Part shown: positions 1 to 5,731 of the stretch, piece after piece
Position numbering within the stretch: the stretch's first letter is position 1
How the letters are laid out: each line of letters starts with the position of its first letter
NCBI GenBank assembly: GCA_028280145.1
Contig: JANQMM010000028.1
Span: 1 to 9,804 of the forward strand
Reading direction: 5' to 3'
DNA length: 9,804 nt
From: Minisyncoccota bacterium
GTDB taxonomy: Bacteria; Patescibacteriota; Minisyncoccia; Phycocordibacterales; JACZSL01
Position numbers and translations under genes: made by a program
Notes under the pieces: generated by a model
Told to the model about the DNA's origin: nothing
Seen by the model: only the letters and a program-made list of their open reading frames with translations
The model's database searches: none

Positions 1-168
1 GGTATCGGCTGCGTATACTGCGTTCACTGAATCACGTGCCGATGTCGTGATGTTGAATTGCTTTACGATAAAATTAAGTAACGTGAGTCCAACCGCCATA
101 ACAATGCTGAGTACCAACACAGCAAGCAGTAACGTCATTCCTTTTCTTTTCACCGATTGATCTTTCAT
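1..168 (-). CDS. PilX-like minor pilin, N-terminal part (gene runs off the left end)
   Basis: Only the first 56 codons are in the window. The product begins M-K-D-Q-S-V-K-R-K-G and continues M-T-L-L-L-A-V-L-V-L-S-I-V, a short basic leader followed by one hydrophobic helix of about 20 residues, then N-A-V-Y-A-A-D-T near the window edge. This is the layout of PilX/GspK-type prepilins, whose helix is commonly followed by an A-x-x-A-A-x-x-G stretch. Cleavage by PilD would fall after Gly10. The usual Glu at mature position 5 is absent (Leu there), as is typical of the GspK/PilX tip pilins. The ATG lies one base after the TAG of the PilV-like gene (TAGTATG), so it is translated last in the visible minor-pilin set. 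The family call rests on the N-terminus and gene position only. Confidence 0.72.
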   Translation of the reverse strand, partial: MKDQSVKRKGMTLLLAVLVLSIVMAVGLTLLNFIVKQFNITTSARDSVNAVYAADT

Positions 169-169
169 A

Positions 170-712
170 CTACATACCATTCCAATTGAATATTCTCTCT
201 CTGATCTCGTAGGTATACGGAATATTTTTCGTTGTCCACGTCACCGTCACCCGAATTTCAGCTTCTCTTCCAGCAAGCACTTCGGCAACATCCACTCTTC
301 GGGTAAACGATGTATTTTCGATACCCGCACCACTAAATTCTCCAAACAAGTTGTTTGCTGTGTCATACTCGACCACCGGACAACTCCCTGCACAGTCAAC
401 ACCGACATCTGCACCCACACCAAACGGAGCAACCTCAAGCACGTCATCAATGATGCACCCGTCCCCGTCCGTGCAATTGCCTAAATGTGTAAGCCACGAA
501 TCGCCGCGCAATATATTGGTGTCACGCACATAGCGAATATACTCAACGCCTTCTTGGGCGAGGTAATATGCGGTCATCTGATCCTGAGCAATATTTGCCG
601 CCTTGATCCCGTTAAAGACAGCTGTTATTGGTCCTGCAATGCCAATGGTAAGAATTGAGACCGCAACAAGCGTCTCAATTATGGTAAATCCTTTTGTTGA
701 AGTATTTTGCAT
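170..712 (-). CDS. pilV: PilV/GspI-like minor pilin
   Basis: 180 residues. Leader M-Q-N-T-S-T-K-G, then the class III prepilin signature F-T-I-I-E-T-L-V-A with Glu5, and a hydrophobic helix to about residue 33. The segment near residues 49-66 (Y-Y-L-A-Q-E-G-V-E-Y-I-R) matches the L-A-Q-x-x-x-E-x-I-R pattern of PilV/GspI proteins. The rest is a predicted beta-rich globular head ending in R-V-T-V-T-W-T and an aromatic tail. Four cysteines (C80, C86, C107, C111) sit in two tight pairs, C-T-D-G-D-G-C and C-A-G-S-C, suggesting disulfide loops. The start follows the PilW-like stop by one base (TAACATG) with no Shine-Dalgarno sequence. It should be cleaved and N-methylated by the PilD encoded upstream and take part in pilus initiation or tip structure. 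Membership of the minor pilins is clear; the exact PilV label is by similarity of the N-terminal third. Confidence 0.85.
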   Translation of the reverse strand: MQNTSTKGFTIIETLVAVSILTIGIAGPITAVFNGIKAANIAQDQMTAYYLAQEGVEYIRYVRDTNILRGDSWLTHLGNCTDGDGCIIDDVLEVAPFGVGADVGVDCAGSCPVVEYDTANNLFGEFSGAGIENTSFTRRVDVAEVLAGREAEIRVTVTWTTKNIPYTYEIRERIFNWNGM

Positions 713-713
713 G

Positions 714-1292
714 TTATAAGTCAGGGAATCGTTGTGTTACAGTGGTCTGAATCGTAAACGAGGAGTCGATACCTGGATTGTTTCCGGCAGTACCAGAGAT
801 CACCAGTGTTGCACGCGGCTGTTCGCTGTCGGCAGGAGAGGGCGCGCTGCCTTGTACATAAACATCAAAATCAGTAATAGTAATATTCGATCCGGTCATA
901 GCGACATAGTTGGCTGCATTCGTCGGGTCAGGACAATCGATACCGGTACTTCCACAGCGCTCAAGTCGTCCGGTGTTAAGTCGATAGACCATTACACTTC
1001 CTTCACTTGTCGTAAAGGCAATTTCCGAGCCCGGCCCGCCGCCGCCAGGCGGACAGTCGCCGCCTCCGTCACAACTATAGTTGCTTCCCACCCGCAACTC
1101 GCGTGTCATACTTTCAAGGGCAAAACCAAGTGCGTCCGTTGCGCCCACAAGCGCACGAGCCTTTTTATTACCATCAACAACCGCGATCATGGCACTTATT
1201 GCACCAACAGCAACAAATGCAAATAATGCTATTGCGACAACCAATTCGACGAGTGTAAATCCTTTTGTTTGTACTGTCATGTTTTGCTGCAT
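714..1292 (-). CDS. PilW/GspJ-like minor pilin
   Basis: 192 residues. Leader of 11 residues ending K-G, then F-T-L-V-E-L-V-V-A with Glu5 and a hydrophobic helix to about residue 38. Residues 52-67 (T-D-A-L-G-F-A-L-E-S-M-T-R-E-L-R) form the amphipathic stretch typical of GspJ/PilW-type proteins, and the C-terminus has the T-I-Q-T-T-V-T-Q-R strand often seen in bacterial minor pilins of this class. Cysteines C74/C80 and C113/C120 form two short pairs (C-D-G-G-G-D-C and C-G-S-T-G-I-D-C); the first is followed directly by a Pro/Gly-rich loop at residues 81-88. ATG at 1292 overlaps the junction TAATATG with the upstream FimT-like gene; a second ATG four codons in would still leave a normal 7-residue leader. 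Probably assembles with the other minor pilins into an initiation/tip complex. GspJ versus PilW cannot be separated by eye. Confidence 0.82.
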   Translation of the reverse strand: MQQNMTVQTKGFTLVELVVAIALFAFVAVGAISAMIAVVDGNKKARALVGATDALGFALESMTRELRVGSNYSCDGGGDCPPGGGGPGSEIAFTTSEGSVMVYRLNTGRLERCGSTGIDCPDPTNAANYVAMTGSNITITDFDVYVQGSAPSPADSEQPRATLVISGTAGNNPGIDSSFTIQTTVTQRFPDL

Positions 1293-1293
1293 A

Positions 1294-1905
1294 TTATTGT
1301 ACGCTCACGAATCCTGTGGAAAGAATGCTGATATTTCGTGTCACACCTGTCGGGCTTTGTAACGTAATGATTGCTTCCTGATAATTCGTTCCGCCAGCAC
1401 TACCGGTCCCTACAAAATGTGCATCCGGCTTTGGTCTATCGAAAGCAACATCGACCACATCAACCTCGTTGGTTGAAAAACAATCAGTATCAGCCCCACC
1501 ACTGTCGACCAAACACACATCCATAACACTAAAACCACTACCCAGATCAAACACTTCAAGCTGTACCCCGCCATTTAAAGCGTCATACTCGTACCCGTTT
1601 ACAGAGCGATCGGCATCCTGATAGATAAAATAACGCGTTGGAGTTGCTTCGTTAAAATTAATGCCGTAACTGACTTCAAATTGCCCTCCACCTCCTTCTC
1701 CACGCACATTGAGACCATATGATTGAGCAAGTTTTACTGAAAAAGCAACGTCTTGTGCAAGATTCTCAAGCTCAAGTTTTTTCTCGAAACCGCGATAGTT
1801 CGCAACAGTAACCGACGTCAGAATCCCGATGAGCGCAATAACAAGAATGACTTCGAACAGGGTAAAACCTCTCTTAACGTCCTTTGGTTTCTGTCCCCTT
1901 TGCAT
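1294..1905 (-). CDS. FimT/GspH-like minor pilin
   Basis: 203 residues. The leader is 13 residues and strongly basic (K-R-G at the cleavage site), followed by F-T-L-F-E-V-I-L-V-I-A-L-I-G-I-L-T, the class III prepilin helix with Glu5. The region after the helix (L-E-N-L-A-Q-D-V-A-F-S-V-K-L-A-Q-S-Y-G) is the helical spine typical of GspH/FimT/FimU proteins, followed by a Gly-rich turn (residues 69-74) and a beta-rich head. Two cysteines, C131 and C142, enclose a 10-residue acidic/Gly loop ending D-T-D-C. It is the first minor pilin after pilD, beginning two bases after the pilD stop, and its ATG is preceded at exactly 6 nt by a TATACT box (see promoter entry). Role inferred: pilus priming; some FimT homologues bind DNA in competence, but nothing here tests that. 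Confidence 0.83.
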   Translation of the reverse strand: MQRGQKPKDVKRGFTLFEVILVIALIGILTSVTVANYRGFEKKLELENLAQDVAFSVKLAQSYGLNVRGEGGGGQFEVSYGINFNEATPTRYFIYQDADRSVNGYEYDALNGGVQLEVFDLGSGFSVMDVCLVDSGGADTDCFSTNEVDVVDVAFDRPKPDAHFVGTGSAGGTNYQEAIITLQSPTGVTRNISILSTGFVSVQ

Positions 1906-1907
1906 GT

Positions 1908-2696
1908 TTATAGTATAAAGAGTGCCAAGTTAAACTCAAAATAGAAAACAATCAAATAACCCAGGATCAAAAAAGGAGTAAAGGGGATCTCCGTCTTTCG
2001 GGTCAGCTTTCTTCTGAAGAGTTTTCCATTCATTATTTTTTGTATGAGGAACAAAATGGTCACAACAATAAGTGCTATCCAAAACGCAAGAGCCATCGCA
2101 CTAAGACCTTTTGCCAATCCAAGTGACCAACCCATTCCAAGTACAAGCTTGCCATCTCCAAGACCCATCCATTGGCCTTTTGAAAAGAACCATATGGCGA
2201 AAAATGGTACAAACAATACCGGCCCTGCAAAGAAAAGCGAAAGTGTTGGAAGAGAGAAAGAAAGTGTCTCAAGAGAAAAGAAAAGTGCTCCAAAAGAGAC
2301 CGTTATAAATGTATATACAAAACCGTCGGGAACGATCTTATGTCGGATGTCATAGACAAGGATCGCAACGAGAAGACTTACAACGACCGTGGGGATGATA
2401 AGCGAGACGCCCACATACCCCTTCAACACCAACCCTGCAAAAAGCAGTCCGGTTAAAAGCTCGACGAGAACATATTGCGGTGAAATTCGGCTTTTGCACG
2501 CACTACAATGGCCGCGAAGTAAAATATATGAAAAGATAGGTATTAATTCATACCACTTAAGCACCTTCCCGCAAGAAAAACAAAATGAACGCCCTTTGAG
2601 CGAGGAGCGAAGGTAGTAGCGAAGCACCACAACGTTCAGGTAACTCCCCACGATCGTACCAAACACAAAGTAAAGCGCGGCAAATACGATTTCCAT
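1908..2696 (-). CDS. pilD: Prepilin peptidase / N-methyltransferase PilD
   Basis: 262 residues, the usual size of bacterial PilD/GspO. Order of elements: N-terminal TM helix with G-S-Y-L-N-V-V-V; a cytoplasmic loop with two C-x-x-C pairs (C39/C42 and C64/C67) around W-Y-E-L-I-P-I-F-S-Y and I-S-P-Q-Y-V-L-V-E-L-L-T-G, which is the DiS_P_DiS domain associated with methylation; then a peptidase A24 domain with about six further TM segments. The two catalytic aspartates are visible as D116 (V-Y-D-I-R-H, followed by I-V-P-D) and D181 (G-L-G-D-G-K-L). The I-P-F-T-P-F motif near 237-242 is the normal family ending. It would cleave the leaders of all five prepilins encoded beside it. It starts after the pilin terminator, from its own apparent promoter, and is followed by the minor pilins with a 2-nt gap. 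All key residues are present. Confidence 0.96.
   Translation of the reverse strand: MEIVFAALYFVFGTIVGSYLNVVVLRYYLRSSLKGRSFCFSCGKVLKWYELIPIFSYILLRGHCSACKSRISPQYVLVELLTGLLFAGLVLKGYVGVSLIIPTVVVSLLVAILVYDIRHKIVPDGFVYTFITVSFGALFFSLETLSFSLPTLSLFFAGPVLFVPFFAIWFFSKGQWMGLGDGKLVLGMGWSLGLAKGLSAMALAFWIALIVVTILFLIQKIMNGKLFRRKLTRKTEIPFTPFLILGYLIVFYFEFNLALFIL
1912..1939 (-). promoter_or_regulatory. Possible internal promoter for the minor pilins, near-zero leader
   Basis: Within the last codons of pilD the minus strand reads TTGAGT (1934-1939), a 16-nt spacer, and TATACT (1912-1917). The FimT-like ATG starts 6 nt after TATACT, so the expected transcription start would fall at or next to the A of ATG. The -35 matches TTGACA at 4 of 6 and the -10 matches TATAAT at 5 of 6. 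The geometry equals that at pilD. No Shine-Dalgarno sequence precedes the ATG. Chance occurrence in coding sequence is possible. Confidence 0.4.
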
Positions 2697-2702
2697 TGCT
2701 TA

Positions 2703-2729
2703 AGTATAGCACCCGACCAAGCGTGTCAG
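2703..2729 (-). promoter_or_regulatory. Extended -10 promoter directly upstream of pilD
   Basis: On the minus strand: CTGACA (2724-2729; 5 of 6 to TTGACA), a short 15-nt spacer, then TGCTATACT, i.e. an extended -10 (TG-n-TATACT, -10 at 2703-2708). The pilD ATG begins 6 nt after the -10 hexamer, which places the predicted start site at the A of ATG and leaves no room for a Shine-Dalgarno sequence. The promoter lies just after the pilin terminator, a sensible place to restart transcription for pilD and the minor pilins. The short spacer is the weak point; extended -10 promoters tolerate poor -35 contacts. Confidence 0.55.
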
Positions 2730-2734
2730 TGACA
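2724..2734. repeat. 11-bp palindrome overlapping the pilD -35
   Basis: TGTCA-G-TGACA is a perfect 5-bp inverted repeat around one base. It covers the -35 hexamer of the predicted pilD promoter, so it could be an operator half-pair, but it is short and could arise by chance. Confidence 0.25.
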
Positions 2735-2771
2735 GATATTGATGCGAATGTGAGTTGCGCCTTTCTTTACG

Positions 2772-2803
2772 CACAAAAAAACCGCTGAGGCGGTTTTTTT
2801 GTG
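2772..2803 (-). terminator. Intrinsic terminator after the pilin gene
   Basis: Perfect inverted repeat with 14-bp arms (CACAAAAAAACCGC / GCGGTTTTTTTGTG) and a 4-nt loop. The core is a 4-bp GC stem extended by A7/T7, so the RNA has a stem followed by a U run in either direction. It lies 17 nt after the pilin stop codon and so ends the pilin transcript on the minus strand. It separates the abundant pilin message from pilD and the minor pilins. It is structurally bidirectional, but no plus-strand gene reaches it. Confidence 0.93.
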
Positions 2804-2820
2804 TTTCGCATAGTAGTTTT

Positions 2821-3291
2821 CTATGATGAACAGTCAGTGTCTCCGTCATCAATTCGAGAGGCAGGAGAACCTGTCGCAATACCGGTGAAGTCAGTACACC
2901 AGAATGTGCTGTCTCGAAGCTGTGCTTCAAATGCCCAGTTTTGAGCCTGTCCGTTCACGACGTTAGCAAGAATACACTCTGGATTAGCAAGTGCGTTACT
3001 GGTGACATCCTCTACAGCAGCCGCGATCGTTGCGTCAGTAAACATGCCTGCATTACATGCTGTTTCGGCACCGTTGGCCGTTGCTGCAGTACCGTATCCA
3101 CTGCTGTTATCATCATAGTAGATCTCGGATTGCACCCGAACGGTCTGCATTGATGATTTAATTGCACCATCTCGTCCTTTATCTCGAGCTGTATTTAGGC
3201 TAGCCAACACAACTGAGGAAAGGATACCAATGATCGCGATCACGACCAAAAGCTCGATAAGCGTAAAACCTTTATTTGTTTTTAAACTCAT
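2821..3291 (-). CDS. pilA: Type IV pilin, probable major subunit
   Basis: 156 residues. Short leader M-S-L-K-T-N-K-G, then F-T-L-I-E-L-L-V-V-I-A-I-I-G-I-L-S-S-V-V-L, a textbook class III prepilin N-terminus with cleavage after Gly8 and Glu5 in the mature protein. The head is small (about 115 residues) with four cysteines at C79, C106, C132 and C154; the W-C-T-D-F-T-G motif at 131-137 is of a kind common in CPR pilins. The protein ends in an acidic D-D-G-D-T-D-C-S-S tail. It is the only pilin here with its own promoter and its own strong terminator, which supports the role of major subunit. The ATG follows an AT-rich leader without a Shine-Dalgarno sequence; the start is fixed by the prepilin leader. 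Major versus minor status is inference from context. Confidence 0.93.
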   Translation of the reverse strand: MSLKTNKGFTLIELLVVIAIIGILSSVVLASLNTARDKGRDGAIKSSMQTVRVQSEIYYDDNSSGYGTAATANGAETACNAGMFTDATIAAAVEDVTSNALANPECILANVVNGQAQNWAFEAQLRDSTFWCTDFTGIATGSPASRIDDGDTDCSS

Positions 3292-3379
3292 ATCTAATTA
3301 TATTTATAAACTAAACTAAATACGTAACTCGACCGCTTGTCACATATATAAAAATGTGTCTTTAGCGTACCTAAAATTA

Positions 3380-3408
3380 ATTATAGGGTGTTTTCAGATA
3401 AGTGCTAA
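3380..3408 (-). promoter_or_regulatory. Sigma70-like promoter of the pilin gene
   Basis: Minus strand: TTAGCA (3403-3408), a 17-nt spacer and a consensus TATAAT (3380-3385). Predicted start near 3373, giving a leader of roughly 80 nt before the pilin ATG. It is in the intergenic gap between pilC and the pilin gene, which agrees with independent, strong expression of the major subunit. Confidence 0.65.
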
Positions 3409-3415
3409 ATGTACG

Positions 3416-3424
3416 TGTGGATAA
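3416..3424 (-). promoter_or_regulatory. Perfect DnaA-box 9-mer upstream of the pilin promoter
   Basis: The minus strand reads TTATCCACA, identical to the strong E. coli DnaA box. It lies 7 nt upstream of the pilin -35 hexamer, in non-coding DNA next to an AT-rich stretch. It is a single box and I saw no second good match nearby, so it is a site, not evidence of an origin. It may be chance. Confidence 0.35.
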
Positions 3425-3442
3425 GCATTTAAGCCGGTTTTT

Positions 3443-4648
3443 CTAGATAGAGCCGGAAATATTGTAAATTGGCATCAACACCGAAGCCAAAAGTGAGCCG
3501 ACACCCACTCCCAAAAGTACGATCATGGCCGGTTCGATCAGATCGATAAGCGTATCCACTGCATTATTGAATTCTCGACGGTAAAACATGGCCATCGTCT
3601 TAAGAATCTTGCCCAACTCTCCTGATTCTTCTCCCACTTTGATCATTTGAATGATAATTCCGGGTATTTCTTCATGTTTTCCAAAAGCCGCAGAGATGGC
3701 GCTTCCTGTTTTTACGTCATCAGCCGCCTGTTTAAGTATATCTGCATATACCCGGTTCCCCACCACCGTACCGGTAAGTTCTATGGCGCGCACCATTGGC
3801 ACTCCGCTTTCAAGCATGGTGCTTAAGTTATCCGCAATACGAGAAAGATACAACCTATGATAGAGTGTGCCAACATATGGAATTTTCAGCTTCAACTCAC
3901 CAAATGCATATTCTCCTTCCGGGGTCTGTGAATATCGATACCCCATGAAGCCAAAAATGATGATGCCGGCAAGTGCGATGAATCCATAATTTACAAGGAA
4001 ATCACTGATAGCAATCACTATTTGTGTGTAAAACGGTATCTCTTGTCCTGATTCGATAATGATGTCCGCAAGTTTTGGTATCACCAGCGTAAGCATGAGG
4101 ATCATCACAGTAAAAAAAGTAAAAATAACGAATGCCGGATAGACCAGTGCGCCACGAGCCTTTGAGGTCACCTCATATGTTCTGTCCAAATAATCAGCGA
4201 GTGAGAGAAAAATGAACTCAAGTTTTCCGGATTCCTCCCCTGAGCGAACCATGTTCACATAAAAAGGTGAAAAAGCTTTTTCATGCTTTGCAAGCGCATC
4301 GGAAATGGTGCTTCCGCCCTGCAGATCGTCTGCGATCTCTGTCATTATTCGTTGCACAAGAGGATTTTCCGCCTCACTTCCAAGCAAGCGAAAGATGCGA
4401 AGTGCTGACACCTGAGCTTCAAACAACGTTGCAATTTGTCGGGAAAGAATAACCACTTCCTTGTTTGTCACCCGCTGAAAGAAAGTGATCTCCATATTGA
4501 GACCTCCTTTTTTGTTCTTGTTCTCTATGGAAACAATGATGAGACCTCGACGCTGTAGCGACGTTATGGCAACATTTTCGTTTAAAGCGTCAATGTTGCC
4601 CTTCTTTTTGTTTCCCGCATTATCAATTGCTTCGTATTCAAACAACAT
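3443..4648 (-). CDS. pilC: Type IV pilus inner-membrane platform protein PilC
   Basis: 401 residues, the normal length for PilC/GspF. Residues 1-50 form the short N-terminal domain (F-E-Y-E-A-I-D-N-A-G). Two T2SSF cytoplasmic domains follow, each with the characteristic repeat: M-V-R-S-G-E-E-S-G-K-L-E (133-144) and M-I-K-V-G-E-E-S-G-E-L-G (335-346). Three TM segments are visible at about 168-190, 219-237 and 370-392, and the protein ends with the usual P-I-Y-N-I motif. The protein sits in the cytoplasmic membrane, where PilB and PilT rotate or push it to add or remove pilins. It starts one base after the pilT stop (TAATATG) with no Shine-Dalgarno sequence, so its translation is probably coupled to pilT. 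Nothing essential appears missing. Confidence 0.96.
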   Translation of the reverse strand: MLFEYEAIDNAGNKKKGNIDALNENVAITSLQRRGLIIVSIENKNKKGGLNMEITFFQRVTNKEVVILSRQIATLFEAQVSALRIFRLLGSEAENPLVQRIMTEIADDLQGGSTISDALAKHEKAFSPFYVNMVRSGEESGKLEFIFLSLADYLDRTYEVTSKARGALVYPAFVIFTFFTVMILMLTLVIPKLADIIIESGQEIPFYTQIVIAISDFLVNYGFIALAGIIIFGFMGYRYSQTPEGEYAFGELKLKIPYVGTLYHRLYLSRIADNLSTMLESGVPMVRAIELTGTVVGNRVYADILKQAADDVKTGSAISAAFGKHEEIPGIIIQMIKVGEESGELGKILKTMAMFYRREFNNAVDTLIDLIEPAMIVLLGVGVGSLLASVLMPIYNISGSI

Positions 4649-4649
4649 A

Positions 4650-5711
4650 TTAGAGAAGTCGTTCGAGTGCGGATGGATCTATTGAAAAAGTGAAAGCATC
4701 TTCCGGGGTGATCTCGCCCCTTCGCACCAGATCTGCAAGCGACCGATTCATATCGATCATGCCAAGCTCCGAACTCGTTTCGATGACTGTCTGGATCTCA
4801 TGCGTACGCGCTTCCCGAATGAGGTTTCCAACCGCGCTGTTATTAATGAGTAACTCATAAGCAGGCACAAGACCTCCGCTGATCCGAGGTATGAGACGTT
4901 GTGAAAAGATGCCTGAGAGCGATGCAGAGAGTTGAAGACGGATCTGGCCTTGTTGTTCGCATGGAAATGAATCAACGATACGGTCGATCGTTTGTGCCGC
5001 ATTGTTGGTATGTAATGTCGAGAATACCAAGTGTCCTGTTTCAGCAGCAGTCACCGCGGCAGAAATAGTATTGAGGTCACGCATTTCACCAAGCAGAATA
5101 ACATCAACATCCTCTCGAAAGGCGCTCATAAGACCGGTATGAAAACTCTTTGTGTCAACGCCTACTTCTCGTTGATTGATGATCGATTTTTTGTTTTCAT
5201 ACATGTACTCGATAGGGTCCTCGATCGTAACAATGTGCTCAGAGCGTTCCTGATTGATCATCTCAATCATTGCTGCAAGTGTTGTTGTTTTACCTTGTCC
5301 GACAGGCCCCACCACCAAGAAAAAACCTTGTTTGTGCTCAGTAAACGTTTTAAGAATCTGAGGGAGGTTTAGCTCTTCTATTGTCTGTATATCATTGGGA
5401 ATAAAGCGAAGCGCAATTGATATCATTCCTTGCTGGAAAAAACCGTTTCCGCGAAAGCGCGCCTTATTTTTATAATTGTATGAAAAATCAATCTCTTGTG
5501 TGTCAAAAAAGATCTTTTCCTGTTTTTCGGTAAGCAACTCTCGAATGATCCCTTCAGTATCCTCAGGTTTCAGCTCAGGGCTTGTTTGAAGTGGAATAAG
5601 CGCATCATCAACACGAATCACCGGGTGACTCCCCGCAGAAAGGTGCAAGTCGGAACCGCTCTCATTGATAACGGTGTCCATAAGTTTCTCAATCGTCTCT
5701 TTGAATTTCAT
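4650..5711 (-). CDS. pilT: Pilus retraction ATPase PilT
   Basis: 353 residues, typical PilT size. The N-terminal PAS-like part carries S-G-S-D-L-H-L-S (18-25). The motor domain shows Walker A G-P-V-G-Q-G-K-T-T (135-143), Asp box I-E-D-P (163-166), Walker B with L-L-G-E-M-R-D (206-212) and the His box region T-G-H-L-V-F-S-T-L-H-T-N (225-236), followed by A-A-Q-T-I-D-R-I-V-D-S-F-P. The A-V-G-N-L-I-R-E segment (293-300) corresponds to the A-I-R-N-L-I-R-E motif that distinguishes PilT from PilB and is needed for retraction. The Walker A loop is a variant (Val and Gln for Thr and Ser of G-P-T-G-S-G-K). It has its own Shine-Dalgarno sequence, lies 20 nt after the receiver gene, and is coupled to pilC. 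Presence of PilT argues for retractile pili (twitching, surface attachment or DNA uptake). Confidence 0.96.
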   Translation of the reverse strand: MKFKETIEKLMDTVINESGSDLHLSAGSHPVIRVDDALIPLQTSPELKPEDTEGIIRELLTEKQEKIFFDTQEIDFSYNYKNKARFRGNGFFQQGMISIALRFIPNDIQTIEELNLPQILKTFTEHKQGFFLVVGPVGQGKTTTLAAMIEMINQERSEHIVTIEDPIEYMYENKKSIINQREVGVDTKSFHTGLMSAFREDVDVILLGEMRDLNTISAAVTAAETGHLVFSTLHTNNAAQTIDRIVDSFPCEQQGQIRLQLSASLSGIFSQRLIPRISGGLVPAYELLINNSAVGNLIREARTHEIQTVIETSSELGMIDMNRSLADLVRRGEITPEDAFTFSIDPSALERLL

Positions 5712-5714
5712 GTG

Positions 5715-5721
5715 TTCCCCT
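5715..5721 (-). promoter_or_regulatory. Ribosome binding site of pilT
   Basis: AGGGGAA on the minus strand, 3 nt before the pilT ATG counted from its last base (about 5 nt from the AGGGG core). One of only three good Shine-Dalgarno sequences in the window, it supports the chosen start and lets pilT be translated independently of the receiver gene. Confidence 0.6.
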
Positions 5722-5731
5722 GAAATAACAT

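Larger units (their letters stand above)
3292..3442 (-). other. AT-rich intergenic region between pilC and the pilin gene
   Basis: The longest gene-free stretch of the window. It contains the DnaA-box-like site, the pilin promoter, and an AT-rich leader that carries a short inverted repeat (CACAT 3341-3345 / ATGTG 3354-3358). A second possible -10 (TATAAT at 3297-3302) sits 5 nt before the pilin ATG but lacks a -35. No convincing terminator follows pilC, so read-through from the motor operon into the pilin gene is possible. No small ORF with a plausible start is apparent. Confidence 0.6.

Noticed and set aside
732..1226. 164-codon plus-strand ORF opposite the PilW-like gene
   Set aside because: Complementary-strand shadow of a gene with a clear prepilin signature; low-complexity, basic composition and no motif.
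2700..2930. 76-codon minus-strand ORF across the pilin 3' end, the terminator and the pilD promoter
   Set aside because: It reads through a perfect terminator hairpin and overlaps the pilin gene in another frame; no Shine-Dalgarno sequence or family resemblance.
3297..3302. TATAAT 5 nt before the pilin ATG as a third leaderless promoter
   Set aside because: No acceptable -35 at 15-19 nt and no TG extension in a very AT-rich leader; the TTAGCA-N17-TATAAT promoter further upstream is far better.
3429..3460. Possible terminator after pilC (CCGGCT repeats and a run of A on the minus strand)
   Set aside because: The CCGGCT copies are direct, not inverted, and the imperfect GCTAAATG/CATTTAAGC stem nearby has a bulge, a 14-nt loop and no U run.
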